A stretch of 56,723 nucleotides of DNA from Bacteroidota bacterium (GCA_947456185.1 CANGPW010000008.1:1-56723), one strand, 5' to 3'; numbered from the stretch's first letter, positions 15,790 to 24,892 are shown. Numbers and translations: made by a program. Notes: generated from the sequence alone by a model not told the origin.

Positions 15790-16560
15790 TCATTTGTTAT
15801 AAACATAGTTAGCTGTTTCATCAGTATAACTTTTAAGTTCAGCGCCATTTTCATCTATGGAAAAATAGGTATTATATTCCATCCAATCGCCTAAATTTAC
15901 ATAATTACTATTATCTTTTAATTCGTAAATCATGGGTAAATGACGGTGTCCAAACACAAAGTAATCAATGTGCTCGTGCATTAAAAAATTTCGTGCATGA
16001 ATAATTAAATGTTCTTCTTCTTTATAAAATGCATGGTTATCAATATAGGTTTTTTCTTTGCTTTTATGACTAAACCAATTAGCTATTCCAATACCTATAT
16101 TCGGATGAAAAAAAGCAAACATTCGTTGGAATAAATAATTGCGATAAGTAGCTAAAATAAATTTAAAAATTACTTGTTTGGGTCCTAATCCATCGCCATG
16201 ACCAATGTATAATTTTTTGCCAGCAATGGTTTTAATAATAGGTTTGGAATAAACTTTACAACCAATTTCATTTTCTAAATATCCAAATTGCCATAAATCG
16301 TGGTTACCATGAAAAACATGAACAGGAATTGCATCATCAACAAACTCTGCAAGTTTGGCTAATAAACGAATAAAACCTTTGGGAACAACAGTTTTATATT
16401 CAAACCAGAAGTCAAAAATATCGCCAACAATATACAATTCGCAACAACTATTTTTTATGGAATTTAAAAAGGAAATGATGCGTTTTTCTCGAATTAAACT
16501 TTCCTCTAAATTAGGAACACCTAAATGAAAATCAGAAATAAAATAGGTTTTCTTTTGCAA
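15790..16560 (-). CDS. LpxH-like UDP-2,3-diacylglucosamine diphosphatase (metallophosphoesterase)
   Basis: Calcineurin-like metallophosphoesterase with all metal-binding motifs: SDFHLG, GDIFDFW, GNHD, GHGD and GHRHLP. The spacing, the DFW and the GDGLGP stretch match the LpxH branch, which cleaves UDP-2,3-diacylglucosamine to lipid X in lipid A synthesis at the inner membrane. No ATG precedes the conserved core; I choose TTG at 16558-16560, giving MQKKTYFISDFHLG, the usual N-terminus, and a 4-nt gap after the LUD gene. A TTG 27 nt further upstream (16587) would overlap that gene. A second LpxH-like gene lies at 27085, so one of the two may act on another substrate. Confidence 0.85.
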   Translation of the reverse strand: MQKKTYFISDFHLGVPNLEESLIREKRIISFLNSIKNSCCELYIVGDIFDFWFEYKTVVPKGFIRLLAKLAEFVDDAIPVHVFHGNHDLWQFGYLENEIGCKVYSKPIIKTIAGKKLYIGHGDGLGPKQVIFKFILATYRNYLFQRMFAFFHPNIGIGIANWFSHKSKEKTYIDNHAFYKEEEHLIIHARNFLMHEHIDYFVFGHRHLPMIYELKDNSNYVNLGDWMEYNTYFSIDENGAELKSYTDETANYVYNK

Positions 16561-16564
16561 TTGA

Positions 16565-17230
16565 TTAAGCCGTTGTAATGTCGTCAACTATAAATACAAA
16601 AATTTCAGTAGGTCCGTGAGCGCCAATAACTAAAGTACCTTCAATGTCGGCTGTTCTACTAGGACCAGTTATAAAACTTAACAATGAAGGAGCATTTTTA
16701 CCATACCTGTTTTTTACTAATAACATTCCATCTTTTGTTTCCATTACCAATTGCGATTTTTTAGCATAAACAATATGAACAGGAGGCCATATGGTTAGTG
16801 TTCTACTATTAGCAGCCGAACTAACTAATATGGTTCCTGTTCTGGCTATTAATGCTTCACAAGAAGTTATAGCAGCCTGTATTTTTTCAAGTTGCTCGTT
16901 TTTATGGTTATATAATATGCCAGTATCTTTGAGCATATCTTGCAAATGATGTTCCCAACAAAAAAAATGTTTCCATTTTCTTTGTTCTAACAGCGTAATG
17001 AGTTTGTCTAAAAAATCGAATTGGTTACTACAATAAATAAATTCACCATTTACATTGGTAAATTGCTCCGCGAAAATTTCTATTAAGCTTAAATCACTGC
17101 TAGGTTGAACATAAATATTGGAGTCTAAATCAATATTTGTAAATTGATTTTTACTTTTAAAAGTAAGCGCTTGACGAACTTTTTTTAGTATTTTTTCTTT
17201 AGACGTTACTAGTTGCTCCACTATGCGCAA
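16565..17230 (-). CDS. LUD domain protein (LutC/YkgG-like)
   Basis: 221 residues. The C-terminal half has the LUD signature: IARTGTILVSSA at ~130, IWPPVHIVYA, then FITGPSRTADIEGTLVIGAHGP, as in LutC, a subunit of the lactate oxidation complex of Bacillus. LutA and LutB are not adjacent, so its partner is unknown; stand-alone LUD proteins are common in Bacteroidota. No ATG is available: TTG at 17230 or GTG at 17221 could start translation. It precedes the LpxH-like gene by 4 nt, implying co-transcription, although no shared pathway is obvious. Confidence 0.8.
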   Translation of the reverse strand: MRIVEQLVTSKEKILKKVRQALTFKSKNQFTNIDLDSNIYVQPSSDLSLIEIFAEQFTNVNGEFIYCSNQFDFLDKLITLLEQRKWKHFFCWEHHLQDMLKDTGILYNHKNEQLEKIQAAITSCEALIARTGTILVSSAANSRTLTIWPPVHIVYAKKSQLVMETKDGMLLVKNRYGKNAPSLLSFITGPSRTADIEGTLVIGAHGPTEIFVFIVDDITTA

Positions 17231-17266
17231 TGTAATAATTATTTATAATACAAAACAAGCGAGAAA

Positions 17267-17340
17267 TTTTGAATTTTGAATATTGAGTTTTGAATAATGG
17301 ATTAATATGTTCCAAAACCAAGTAATTCAACATTCAAAAT
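17267..17340. repeat. Facing heptanucleotide arrays (empty inverted pair)
   Basis: Left array: TTTTGAA, TTTTGAA, TATTGAG, TTTTGAA (17267-17294). Right array: ATTCAAC, ATTCAAA (17325-17338). The arms 17273-17289 and 17324-17340 are inverse complements at 15 of 17 positions. The right arm ends next to the stop codon of the methyltransferase. There is no ORF in the loop, unlike the pairs around the S23 genes. Confidence 0.7.
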
Positions 17341-17341
17341 C

Positions 17342-18145
17342 TTATTTCCAAGCTTTTACTATTAAGCCAGTACCTGTTTCATGAGTAGAATTGGTATCAA
17401 AATAGTTTAAAACAAAGCTGATTGGAAAAGTAATAATATAATAAAAAGGTAAAATCAGAAAAAATATTTTACTAGCATTAAGCAATTGCATAGGGTATTT
17501 CATACTTAATTTCCAAGCTATTTTTCCTGGATTTCCATAACTGTATAAAATTTCCATTTTCTCAAAACCAGCAGTTTTTAGTTTTTCTGCCATTTCAGCT
17601 ACAGGGTAACCATCGCGTACGTGTTCGCCAATAAAACTTTCACCTGTTTCTTCATGTACATCGCTTCCACCTTGGTCGCTAGGAGTTGAAATTAGAAGCA
17701 TAGCGCCAGGTTTTAATGCTTGATGATAATTGGTAAATACATCTACATCTTCTAAAATATGTTCCATAACATCTACGCAAAGAATCAAATCATACTTGTT
17801 GGAAGCAAAAGGTTTTGTTAAATCAGCAAACTGAAATGTGGCATTATTTAAACCAACTTTTTCAAAAAACTCGTTGCAATCAGCAATTTGTTTTTCCATT
17901 ACATCTAATGAATCAATGGTATAATTATTTTTATGTTTGGCTAAAAAATAGCTGTATTGACCAAAACCAGAACCCGCATCACAAATTAATGCTTTAGGAT
18001 TGTTATTTATCCAAGTTTTTAGTTCACGGTGAATATGCCATGAACGCAACAATAATAAATCTAAAAGGCTGTAAAATATTTTACGTAAAATGGTGAATTT
18101 GTTAAATACAATTCCGAGGTCTTTTTTAATTGGATCGTAATTCAT
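17342..18145 (-). CDS. Class I SAM-dependent methyltransferase with a C-terminal membrane segment
   Basis: 267 residues. Motif I is ICDAGSGFGQYSYFL (~55-69), followed by the acidic SLDVMEKQI, LILCVDVMEHI (motif IV, ~115-125) and LKPGAMLLISTP, the Rossmann pattern of Methyltransf_11/25 proteins. About residues 218-245 (KIFFLILPFYYIITFPISFV) form a hydrophobic segment, so the enzyme may be anchored in the inner membrane. The substrate is unknown; the ubiquinone/menaquinone and cell-envelope branches share these features. Its ATG (18143-18145) is unambiguous. rbfA ends 37 nt upstream on the same strand, so rbfA and this gene may share a transcript. Confidence 0.8.
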   Translation of the reverse strand: MNYDPIKKDLGIVFNKFTILRKIFYSLLDLLLLRSWHIHRELKTWINNNPKALICDAGSGFGQYSYFLAKHKNNYTIDSLDVMEKQIADCNEFFEKVGLNNATFQFADLTKPFASNKYDLILCVDVMEHILEDVDVFTNYHQALKPGAMLLISTPSDQGGSDVHEETGESFIGEHVRDGYPVAEMAEKLKTAGFEKMEILYSYGNPGKIAWKLSMKYPMQLLNASKIFFLILPFYYIITFPISFVLNYFDTNSTHETGTGLIVKAWK

Positions 18146-18182
18146 GAATACTTTTTATGCTATGTAATTATTAAATATAAAT

Positions 18183-18545
18183 CTATTTTCCTTTATTTTC
18201 GTCTTCTTCTTTTACTTTTTTCATTACTTCTTCCATATGAAAAACATAATCTAAACTTTCATCTACAAAAAAAGTAAGTTCAGGAACTATGCGAGCTTGA
18301 TTCTTAATTTTTATCGCTAATTTGTGTCTTATTTCTTTATTATGAACGTTAATTAATTTCAATAATTCCACTTTATTGGTGGCGTTTAAAAAGCTTAAAA
18401 ACACTTTTGCAAAACCTAAATCGGGCGATATTTCTACCTTGCTGATGGTAATAAATGCGTTGTTAAAAGTGTTTCCTTCTCTTAAAAATATATCAGACAA
18501 ATGTTGTTGAATGATGCCTGCAAACTTTTCCTGACGAATACTCAT
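18183..18545 (-). CDS. rbfA: Ribosome-binding factor A
   Basis: The open frame extends to 18632, but the family start is ATG at 18543-18545 (MSIRQEKFAGIIQQHL), giving 120 residues, normal for RbfA. The KH-like fold signature is clear: an N-terminal helix ending in LSDIFLRE, then TISKVEISPDLGFAKVFLSF, and the C-terminal RIVPELTFFVDESLDYVFHMEE. RbfA binds the 30S subunit and helps mature the 16S rRNA 5' end. It usually neighbours nusA/infB or truB in Proteobacteria; here it stands between two methyltransferase genes, as is common in Bacteroidota. The C-terminal tail is short and highly charged. Confidence 0.93.
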   Translation of the reverse strand: MSIRQEKFAGIIQQHLSDIFLREGNTFNNAFITISKVEISPDLGFAKVFLSFLNATNKVELLKLINVHNKEIRHKLAIKIKNQARIVPELTFFVDESLDYVFHMEEVMKKVKEEDENKGK

Positions 18546-18640
18546 TTTATTTTTTAATAACGGCAAATATAAGCGGGCAAATGTAAAATAGCTATTTATG
18601 AGGCAAGAATTTAGAAAAAGGTTTTCATTCAATGGTTTTC

Positions 18641-19291
18641 CTAAAGTTTTCTTACCAACATTAATCCATCGCGAATCGGTAATAAAATATTTTCAACTCT
18701 ATTATCTTCTGTAATTTTCATATTGAGTTCATGTAAAATCTTGGTATCTCTGTTTTTTTCTATGAATACATTGTCCAAAACTTTCCCGCTCCAAAGTACA
18801 TTGTCTAATAATATAAACGAACCAGCAGGAATTATTTCCATTACCAATTCATAATATTTTTCATAATTGGGCTTGTCTGCATCTATAAAAATTAAATCGA
18901 AAGGTTGTTTTAGTGTTCTAATTACCTGGTAAGCATCACCTATGATATGTATAATCTTTCCTGAATTACCAGATTGAACAATATAATTGTTCACCAATTC
19001 TTCATTTTCGGGATTTACATCAACAGTAAAAAGTTTTCCACCATTTTGCAATCCTTCCGCTAAGCAAATAGCCGAATAACCAGTATAAGTTCCTATTTCT
19101 AAAATGAATTTAGGCTTTATCATATGACTAATCATACTTAAAAACCTACCCTGATAATGTCCGCTGATCATTCTTGGTTGAAGAATATTAGCATTTGTAT
19201 GTCTATCTATACTTTTCAAAACTTCATTTTCAGGGGTTGAAAAAGTGTTACAGTAGTGTTGTAAATTTTCAGGAATTAAGTTAAAACTCAT
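18641..19291 (-). CDS. O-methyltransferase (family 3, COMT-like)
   Basis: 216 residues, typical of the caffeoyl-CoA/catechol O-methyltransferase family. The SAM-binding motif is LEIGTYTGYSAICLAEGL (~63-80), then LFTVDVNPENEEL, and the metal-binding motif FIDADKPNYEKYYELV (~134-150) with DNVLWSGKV. These soluble enzymes need a divalent cation and methylate a hydroxyl on an aromatic or CoA-linked acceptor; the acceptor here is unknown. ATG 19289-19291 fits the conserved start. The gap to rbfA is about 95 nt. Confidence 0.88.
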   Translation of the reverse strand: MSFNLIPENLQHYCNTFSTPENEVLKSIDRHTNANILQPRMISGHYQGRFLSMISHMIKPKFILEIGTYTGYSAICLAEGLQNGGKLFTVDVNPENEELVNNYIVQSGNSGKIIHIIGDAYQVIRTLKQPFDLIFIDADKPNYEKYYELVMEIIPAGSFILLDNVLWSGKVLDNVFIEKNRDTKILHELNMKITEDNRVENILLPIRDGLMLVRKL

Positions 19292-19364
19292 GAGACAAAA
19301 GTAATATTTAGAAAAAAATTATCATTAATATTAATTTTAATATAATGTCATATAGGTAAAAAGC

Positions 19365-19401
19365 CATCAAAATCCAATAATTGTCATATTCGATTTTGAT
19401 G
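19365..19401. promoter_or_regulatory. 10-bp inverted repeat upstream of the HmuY/TonB locus
   Basis: CATCAAAATC (19365-19374) and GATTTTGATG (19392-19401) are perfect inverse complements separated by 17 nt. They lie in the spacer between the divergent O-methyltransferase and the uptake operon, 130 nt before the latter. There is no T tract, so an operator is likelier than a terminator. The regulator is unknown. Confidence 0.4.
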
Positions 19402-19530
19402 CTGCTCATAATTAGCAAATTTAGTGTCAAAAAACTGTCATAAGCAATGTATTTGACTTGCGTCATGCTTTATATTTACCAAGTGTAACGACTTTCGCAG
19501 TTCGAAAAATAATTATTAAACAAAAATACA

Positions 19531-20829
19531 ATGAAGAAAAATTTATTTACAATTTTATTTTTAGCAAGCTTTGCTTCAAATTTATTTGCCCAAAGCACCA
19601 CAACTACTGATTCACTAAGTATGACTGTAGGAACATCTGTGGATGTATTTTATAATTTACAAACTGGAAAAAAAGATACAGTGAGTAACAAAAATTGGCA
19701 TTTAGCTTTTGCCGTTAGAAATGCACAACCACCCTCAAGAACAATGCAAGCTGCAACTGTATTAATTAATGAAGGCAGAGGCGTTTCGTTATTTGAAACA
19801 AACAAAACTATGGCAGACTGGAACACTTTTGATACAACGGGTTGGAAAACATGGAAGCCAGCTTTTAATAGTGATTCTAGTTGGGATGTTGGTGCGTTTA
19901 ACAAAAACAGAGACACCGTTCAATCATTTGATTATGGTTGGGGAATGTACAACATGACTTCTCGCGATGTAAGTGGTTCTAAAATTTATTTAATAGCAGT
20001 AGATAATGCTCAAAATCCATTCGGAAATCCAAGTAATTTTAGAAAAATTTGTATTCAAAAAATAGTTTATGACACACAATGGGTTTTTACCATTAGTAAA
20101 TTAGACGGTACAGATAGCAATACAGTTACCATCAAGAAAAAAGATTTTGCTGGTAAATTATTTGCGTATTATAATATGATTACCAATACTGTAATTGATA
20201 GAGAACCAATTCCAGCTAACCAATGGAATTTATTATTTACGCGTTACAAAGCATTAGTAACGCTTGGTCCAACCACTATTATGTATCCAGTTATGGGTGT
20301 TTTACAAAACATGAATACCATGGCATATAGATTAACTGGGCCAACTGCATTTACTGCAAACTACGATACCATGAAATTTTTTCCTAAAATTAGAACAATA
20401 GATTGGGATTGGAAAGTAATAACCACTGCCCCAGGCGAATGGCCAATTGTGGATACTACTGTGTTCTTTACTAAAAATGCTAACCAAATAAACAAAATTA
20501 AATTTACAAGATATTATGCTGCCAGCGATAGACAAGTGATTGTATTTAATAAAACTAAATATGATGCTTTGGCGGTAAATGAAACTATAAAAAATAAATT
20601 GCAAGTAAGTGTATATCCCAATCCAGCAACTGAAAATTTGTTTGTGGAATTAGATTCAAAAACTAAAGCTGCACAAATTACTATAAGTGATTTAAGTGGT
20701 AAATCAATAATAAATACTAAATTGTCAAACCAAAATAACATAGACATTAGTGGTTTACAATTAGGAATGTATATGCTAACAGTTTATACTGAAAATGGCA
20801 GCGAAACTGTGAAGTTTATTAAACAATAA
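19531..20829 (+). CDS. HmuY-like secreted protein with T9SS type A sorting domain
   Basis: 432 residues with a signal peptide (cleavage near FAQ, ~21). Residues ~30-340 resemble the HmuY haem-binding fold: NKNWHLAFAV near 55, which matches NKCWDLAFEA of the lipoprotein two genes downstream, a matching DWDWKV segment, and NKIKFTRYYA, the position of the family's YKLRF motif. The last ~75 residues are a T9SS type A C-terminal domain (VSVYPNPATENLFVEL, ISDLSGKS, LGMYMLTVY, VKFIKQ), which directs export through the SprA-containing translocon and attachment or release at the surface. Its start codon ATG (19531) follows a ~240-nt spacer. The TonB receptor gene begins 19 nt after its stop, so the three genes likely form one operon. 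Haem as ligand is inferred. Confidence 0.75.
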   Translation: MKKNLFTILFLASFASNLFAQSTTTTDSLSMTVGTSVDVFYNLQTGKKDTVSNKNWHLAFAVRNAQPPSRTMQAATVLINEGRGVSLFETNKTMADWNTFDTTGWKTWKPAFNSDSSWDVGAFNKNRDTVQSFDYGWGMYNMTSRDVSGSKIYLIAVDNAQNPFGNPSNFRKICIQKIVYDTQWVFTISKLDGTDSNTVTIKKKDFAGKLFAYYNMITNTVIDREPIPANQWNLLFTRYKALVTLGPTTIMYPVMGVLQNMNTMAYRLTGPTAFTANYDTMKFFPKIRTIDWDWKVITTAPGEWPIVDTTVFFTKNANQINKIKFTRYYAASDRQVIVFNKTKYDALAVNETIKNKLQVSVYPNPATENLFVELDSKTKAAQITISDLSGKSIINTKLSNQNNIDISGLQLGMYMLTVYTENGSETVKFIKQ

Positions 20830-20847
20830 TTTTATCATTCAAATAAT

Positions 20848-22938
20848 TTGAACAATTTCCAACACATTTTTATTAAAAGCATCAACAAGGTATTTTTTAC
20901 CCTGTTGATGCTTGGAAGTGTTTGTTTGGTAAATGGACAAACTACCATAGATACTATTAAAAGTAGGGGATTAAATGAGATAATTGTAACTGGTCAAATT
21001 GGAGAAACAACGCAAAAGAATTCAGTTTTAAAAGTAAAAGTGATTGATATAAAACGCATCAATTTACAAGGAGCCTATAACTTAACATCGCTTTTAGCAA
21101 ATGAGTTAAATATAAGAATAAATTATGACCCAATGCTTGGAAATAGTATTAGTTTACAAGGAATTTCAGGTCAAAATATTAAAGTAATGATTGATGGAGT
21201 TCCAGTGATAGGACGTGAAGGTGGAAGTATTGATTTATCGCAAATAAACCTTTCGAGTGTAGAAAGAATAGAAATGATAGAAGGACCAATGGGCGTTAAT
21301 TTTGGTTCAGATGCAATGGGTGGTGTGATTAATATTATAACAAAAAAAACAGTGAAAAATCACTCAAGAATGAGTGCTGGTTCATATGCCGAAAGTATTG
21401 GACAATATAATTTTGATTTACAGGCAAGCACAGGATTTAAAAAGTTTGGTTTACAAACTAATTTTCAAAGAAATTTTTTCCAAGGATTCTCCACTGATGA
21501 AACATCAAGAGCTAAAACTTGGAAGCCAAGAACACAATATTTAGCCGATTTAAATTTTTCGTACTTCATTAAAAATGGAACCTTAAGATTTAATAATAGT
21601 TTTTTTGATGAAAAAACGACAGATAAAGGCTTATCAACCATCAACTCATTTGAAGGGACTGCTACTGACCAATATTATTTAACAAGACGAATAGGTTCTA
21701 GTTTATTTTACGACAAAAAATTAAATAATAATTGGAGTTTAAACGTAATTGTAACTTATCAAAATTACAGAAGAATTCGCAGGTCTTTATTTATTGACCT
21801 AACTACATTAGACGAGCACTTGGTAAATGACGCGGAAATGCAAGATACCAATTACTTTAATTTATACATGAGCAGAGGAATTTTAACCAATAGAACTGCA
21901 CATAAAAAATTAAATTATCAGTTGGGTTATGAAGTAAATATAGATGAAGTTACAGGTTCCAAAATTCAAAATGGATATGCTTCTATTGGTGATTATGGGT
22001 TGTTTGGAAGTGCTGAATTGAAAGTAAATAAACAGTTAGTAGTTAGGCCTGCCGTTCGATATATATACAATACTCAATTTGCCGCACCTATTATTCCATC
22101 GTTAAACATAAAATTTGATTTGTATACCAATTGGGCCATGAGGGCTTCGTATGCCAGAGGATTTAGAGCGCCATCGTTAAAGGAATTGCATTTAGCTTTT
22201 GTAGATCCAAATCATAATTTACATGGAAATGAAAACTTAAAAGCTGAAACAGGACATAATTTACAGTTAACATTTACCCGCACAAATAAAATATATAAAA
22301 ACTATACTTTAACCATTGAACCAATGATATTTTACAATAAAATAAATAACATGATTGATTTGGTTAGGTTAAATGCTACTACTGTTGCTGCGCAATATAA
22401 TAACATTGCTAATTTTGAAAATGCTGGTTTTAATTTAAATACATCGGTAGCAAGTAATACTGTTTCTATGCAAGTTGGTTATGCTTTTAGTGCAAAGCAA
22501 AACTCAATTATGACGCAAACAAATACAAATACTTACTTTTATACCAACGAATTTAGAGCCAATACAAGTTATACTTTTACCAAAACTGAAACCAGTATAA
22601 GTTTGTTTTTTAAATACAATGGTGCTATGCAAAATTACCAATACAATGTTAACGATAATACCATTATACTTGGTCATATTGGGGATTTTAGTTTGCTTGA
22701 TTTTACGGTAAACAAATATTTTTTAAAGCGTAAAGTAAATGTAACATTAGGCTCAAAAAACATTTTAAATACTACCAATGTGCAAGCAAATTTAGTAAGC
22801 GGTCCGCATGGTAATAACGCAAATAGCGCTTTAATTGCCATGGGCAGAACTTATTTTGCAACACTTAAAATCAATTTAGATTTTATTTCAGCCGATAAAA
22901 ATTCAACAAATAACAAAGAAAAAGCCATTTCTAATTAA
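20848..22938 (+). CDS. TonB-dependent outer-membrane receptor (HmuR-like)
   Basis: 696 residues. TTG at 20848 is the best start because it gives a complete signal peptide (KVFFTLLMLGSVCLVNGQ). The TonB box region reads LNEIIVTGQI; the plug domain follows (~45-165), ending VERIEMIEGPMGVNFGSDAMGGVINIITK; residues ~170-696 form a beta-barrel with the usual RAPSLKELHLAF motif (~445) and C-terminal strands. There is no N-terminal carboxypeptidase-like domain, so it is a haem/siderophore/vitamin-type receptor rather than a SusC. It sits between two HmuY-like genes, matching the hmuY-hmuR pairing of Porphyromonas and suggesting haem or a related cofactor as cargo. Substrate remains inference. Confidence 0.85.
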   Translation: MNNFQHIFIKSINKVFFTLLMLGSVCLVNGQTTIDTIKSRGLNEIIVTGQIGETTQKNSVLKVKVIDIKRINLQGAYNLTSLLANELNIRINYDPMLGNSISLQGISGQNIKVMIDGVPVIGREGGSIDLSQINLSSVERIEMIEGPMGVNFGSDAMGGVINIITKKTVKNHSRMSAGSYAESIGQYNFDLQASTGFKKFGLQTNFQRNFFQGFSTDETSRAKTWKPRTQYLADLNFSYFIKNGTLRFNNSFFDEKTTDKGLSTINSFEGTATDQYYLTRRIGSSLFYDKKLNNNWSLNVIVTYQNYRRIRRSLFIDLTTLDEHLVNDAEMQDTNYFNLYMSRGILTNRTAHKKLNYQLGYEVNIDEVTGSKIQNGYASIGDYGLFGSAELKVNKQLVVRPAVRYIYNTQFAAPIIPSLNIKFDLYTNWAMRASYARGFRAPSLKELHLAFVDPNHNLHGNENLKAETGHNLQLTFTRTNKIYKNYTLTIEPMIFYNKINNMIDLVRLNATTVAAQYNNIANFENAGFNLNTSVASNTVSMQVGYAFSAKQNSIMTQTNTNTYFYTNEFRANTSYTFTKTETSISLFFKYNGAMQNYQYNVNDNTIILGHIGDFSLLDFTVNKYFLKRKVNVTLGSKNILNTTNVQANLVSGPHGNNANSALIAMGRTYFATLKINLDFISADKNSTNNKEKAISN

Positions 22939-22963
22939 AGATAGGTTTTTTAAATATAATAAC

Positions 22964-23950
22964 GTGATAAAATATAAATATATAATACTAATAATTTTTG
23001 CATCAGTGCTTTCATTTACATCATGCGAAAAAACAGAAGTGCCAATTAAATTGCCTCCACGCGGCAATACTTCATTTATATCTATTAATCTTGGAAAAGA
23101 TTTTGAAAAGCAAGCTTTTTATAATTTAAAAGATAGCCAAATAACATTAGTCGATAATAAATGTTGGGATTTAGCTTTTGAAGCAGCACCGTTTGGATCT
23201 AAAATTACTTTAAATGGTGGAACAGATATGTATGCCGCCAGAACCAATAGCAAAACTTTTTTCAATACCAATAATCCCGATACTTTTAACTATAAATGGG
23301 ATGCTCCTTGTGGTTGCTTCGATTCATTAGCGATAAGAACTGAGCCTCCTTTTAACACTTATGTTTATATTATAGACAGGGGTTATTTATATACTACAGA
23401 CAGGTATTTTCAATTTAAACTTTTAAGTATTTCTAATTCTCAATATTATTTTGAATATGCTAGCCTAACAAATCCGAGTGTAATAACTAAAAAATTAATA
23501 GATAAAAATCCTAATAAATTAAACGTATATTTTAGCTTTTCAACGCCTAATACTTACTTAGACTTTGAACCAAATAGAGATGATTGGGATTTTTGTTTTG
23601 TAAAATACAGATTTGTTTTTTATGAAACTACCCCAATTACAAAATATGTGGTAAGAGGTATTTTTATAAATACGTCAAAAATAGTAGTTGCTGTTGACAG
23701 CACTCAAAAATTTGAGGCCATTACTCCAACATTTGCTGACGATAAATGTAAGTATTCAGGATTAAGAGATGCCATGGGCTACGATTGGAAAGTTTATAAT
23801 TTTACAACAGGTCAATACAACGCAAGAACATACGTAAATTACGTAATTAAAAACAAACACAATGATGCTATTTACAAACTTCGTTTCCTTGATTTTAATG
23901 ACAATGGAATAAAAGGAACGCCTAAGTTTGAATACGTTTTATTGAAATAA
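22964..23950 (+). CDS. HmuY-like lipoprotein
   Basis: 328 residues starting with GTG at 22964. The signal peptide ends in the lipobox FTSC (Cys21), so the protein is lipid-anchored, probably in the outer membrane facing out. NKCWDLAFEA followed by ITLNGGTDMYA is the HmuY-family signature (W-D-[IL]-A-F ... NGG), and the C-terminal YKLRFLDFND is the family's last strand. In Porphyromonas, HmuY strips haem from host carriers and passes it to HmuR. Here the gene is the third of an operon, 25 nt after the TonB receptor. The haem-ligand histidines of HmuY are not evident, so other ligands are possible. Confidence 0.7.
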   Translation: MIKYKYIILIIFASVLSFTSCEKTEVPIKLPPRGNTSFISINLGKDFEKQAFYNLKDSQITLVDNKCWDLAFEAAPFGSKITLNGGTDMYAARTNSKTFFNTNNPDTFNYKWDAPCGCFDSLAIRTEPPFNTYVYIIDRGYLYTTDRYFQFKLLSISNSQYYFEYASLTNPSVITKKLIDKNPNKLNVYFSFSTPNTYLDFEPNRDDWDFCFVKYRFVFYETTPITKYVVRGIFINTSKIVVAVDSTQKFEAITPTFADDKCKYSGLRDAMGYDWKVYNFTTGQYNARTYVNYVIKNKHNDAIYKLRFLDFNDNGIKGTPKFEYVLLK

Positions 23951-24015
23951 TACTTCTTATTCTATTAGCATCCGCTAACGTTTCTCACTCTTTGCCAAAT
24001 GCTTGTTGCCCATTG

Positions 24016-24837
24016 CTAATTATCTAAATAATTATCAATAGCATTCCTCACATTTCCGTGCTTTTTAAGCAATTGTTTTGCCTTAGCCTCTGTAATGTTT
24101 AGTTCATCCATGATCATTTTTGTACCACGATCTATTAGTTTATGATTACTAAGTTGCATATCCACCATTTTATTGCCTTTAACCTTCCCTAGTTTAATCA
24201 TTACACTGGTGCTAATCAAATTTAAAACTAGTTTTTGAGCAGTTCCAGCTTTCATTCTTGTACTTCCCGTTACAAACTCTGGCCCAACTATTACTTCTAT
24301 TGGAAATTGAGCTTCAGCAGCTATTGAACTATTTTTATTACAAACTATACAAGCCGTTTTATTACCGTTTTTATTTGCTTTTTGCAAAGCACCTAAAACA
24401 TATGGCGTAGAACCACTTGCAGCAATTCCAATAATAAAATCATTAGGTGTAACATGATATTTTTCTAAGTCTTTCCAACCTTGTTTGGTATCGTCTTCGG
24501 CAAATTCTACCGCTTTTCTAATGGCTTGGTCGCCACCGGCAATAATGCCAATTACCAAACCTTGTGTAACTCCAAAAGTAGGAGGACATTCACTTGCATC
24601 TACTATTCCTAAGCGTCCACTAGTGCCCGCTCCTAAGTAAAATAATCTGCCACCTTTTTGCATTTGAAGATGTGCTTCGTTGATTACTTTTTTAATTTTT
24701 GGTAATACTTTTTTTATTGCCAACGGAACAGTTTGGTCTTGTTCGTTCATACTTTTCAGTAATTCGTCAGTGCTCATTTTTTCTAGGTTATGATAAAGCG
24801 AACTTTGTTCCGTAGTTCTTGAATTTTTTATGGCCAT
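24016..24837 (-). CDS. murQ: N-acetylmuramic acid 6-phosphate etherase
   Basis: 273 residues, normal for the shorter Bacteroidota form. MurQ cleaves the lactyl ether of MurNAc-6-phosphate to GlcNAc-6-phosphate and lactate in cell-wall recycling. The SIS-fold signature GGRLFYLGAGTSGRLG (62-77) is followed by DASECPPTF with Glu83, and EFAEDD with Glu114; both acidic residues occupy the positions of the catalytic glutamates of E. coli MurQ. The UBA-like C-terminal helices (LNITEAKAKQLLKKHGNVR) are present. The gene is divergent from an S41 protease and has its own TACTTTTG -7 box. No MurNAc transporter or AnmK is adjacent. Confidence 0.95.
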   Translation of the reverse strand: MAIKNSRTTEQSSLYHNLEKMSTDELLKSMNEQDQTVPLAIKKVLPKIKKVINEAHLQMQKGGRLFYLGAGTSGRLGIVDASECPPTFGVTQGLVIGIIAGGDQAIRKAVEFAEDDTKQGWKDLEKYHVTPNDFIIGIAASGSTPYVLGALQKANKNGNKTACIVCNKNSSIAAEAQFPIEVIVGPEFVTGSTRMKAGTAQKLVLNLISTSVMIKLGKVKGNKMVDMQLSNHKLIDRGTKMIMDELNITEAKAKQLLKKHGNVRNAIDNYLDN

Positions 24838-24884
24838 AATTTTTAAATTAATTACTTTTATAGGTTTAATAGTTAATAATACTG

Positions 24885-24892
24885 CAAAAGTA
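24885..24892 (-). promoter_or_regulatory. Candidate -7 box for murQ
   Basis: The minus strand reads TACTTTTG, an exact TAnnTTTG, about 50 nt before the murQ ATG. No TTG is present 19-21 nt upstream; instead one arm of an inverted repeat occupies the region, which suggests regulated use. Confidence 0.5.

Noticed and set aside
15645-15854. Upstream extension of the secreted-protein ORF (adds 70 residues)
   Set aside because: It translates a palindromic repeat and simple-sequence DNA, overlaps the LpxH-like gene and would bury the signal peptide.
19451-19478. TTG/TATATTTA as a consensus promoter for the HmuY/TonB operon
   Set aside because: The spacer is only 15 nt and the last G of the -7 box is missing, so I do not annotate it.
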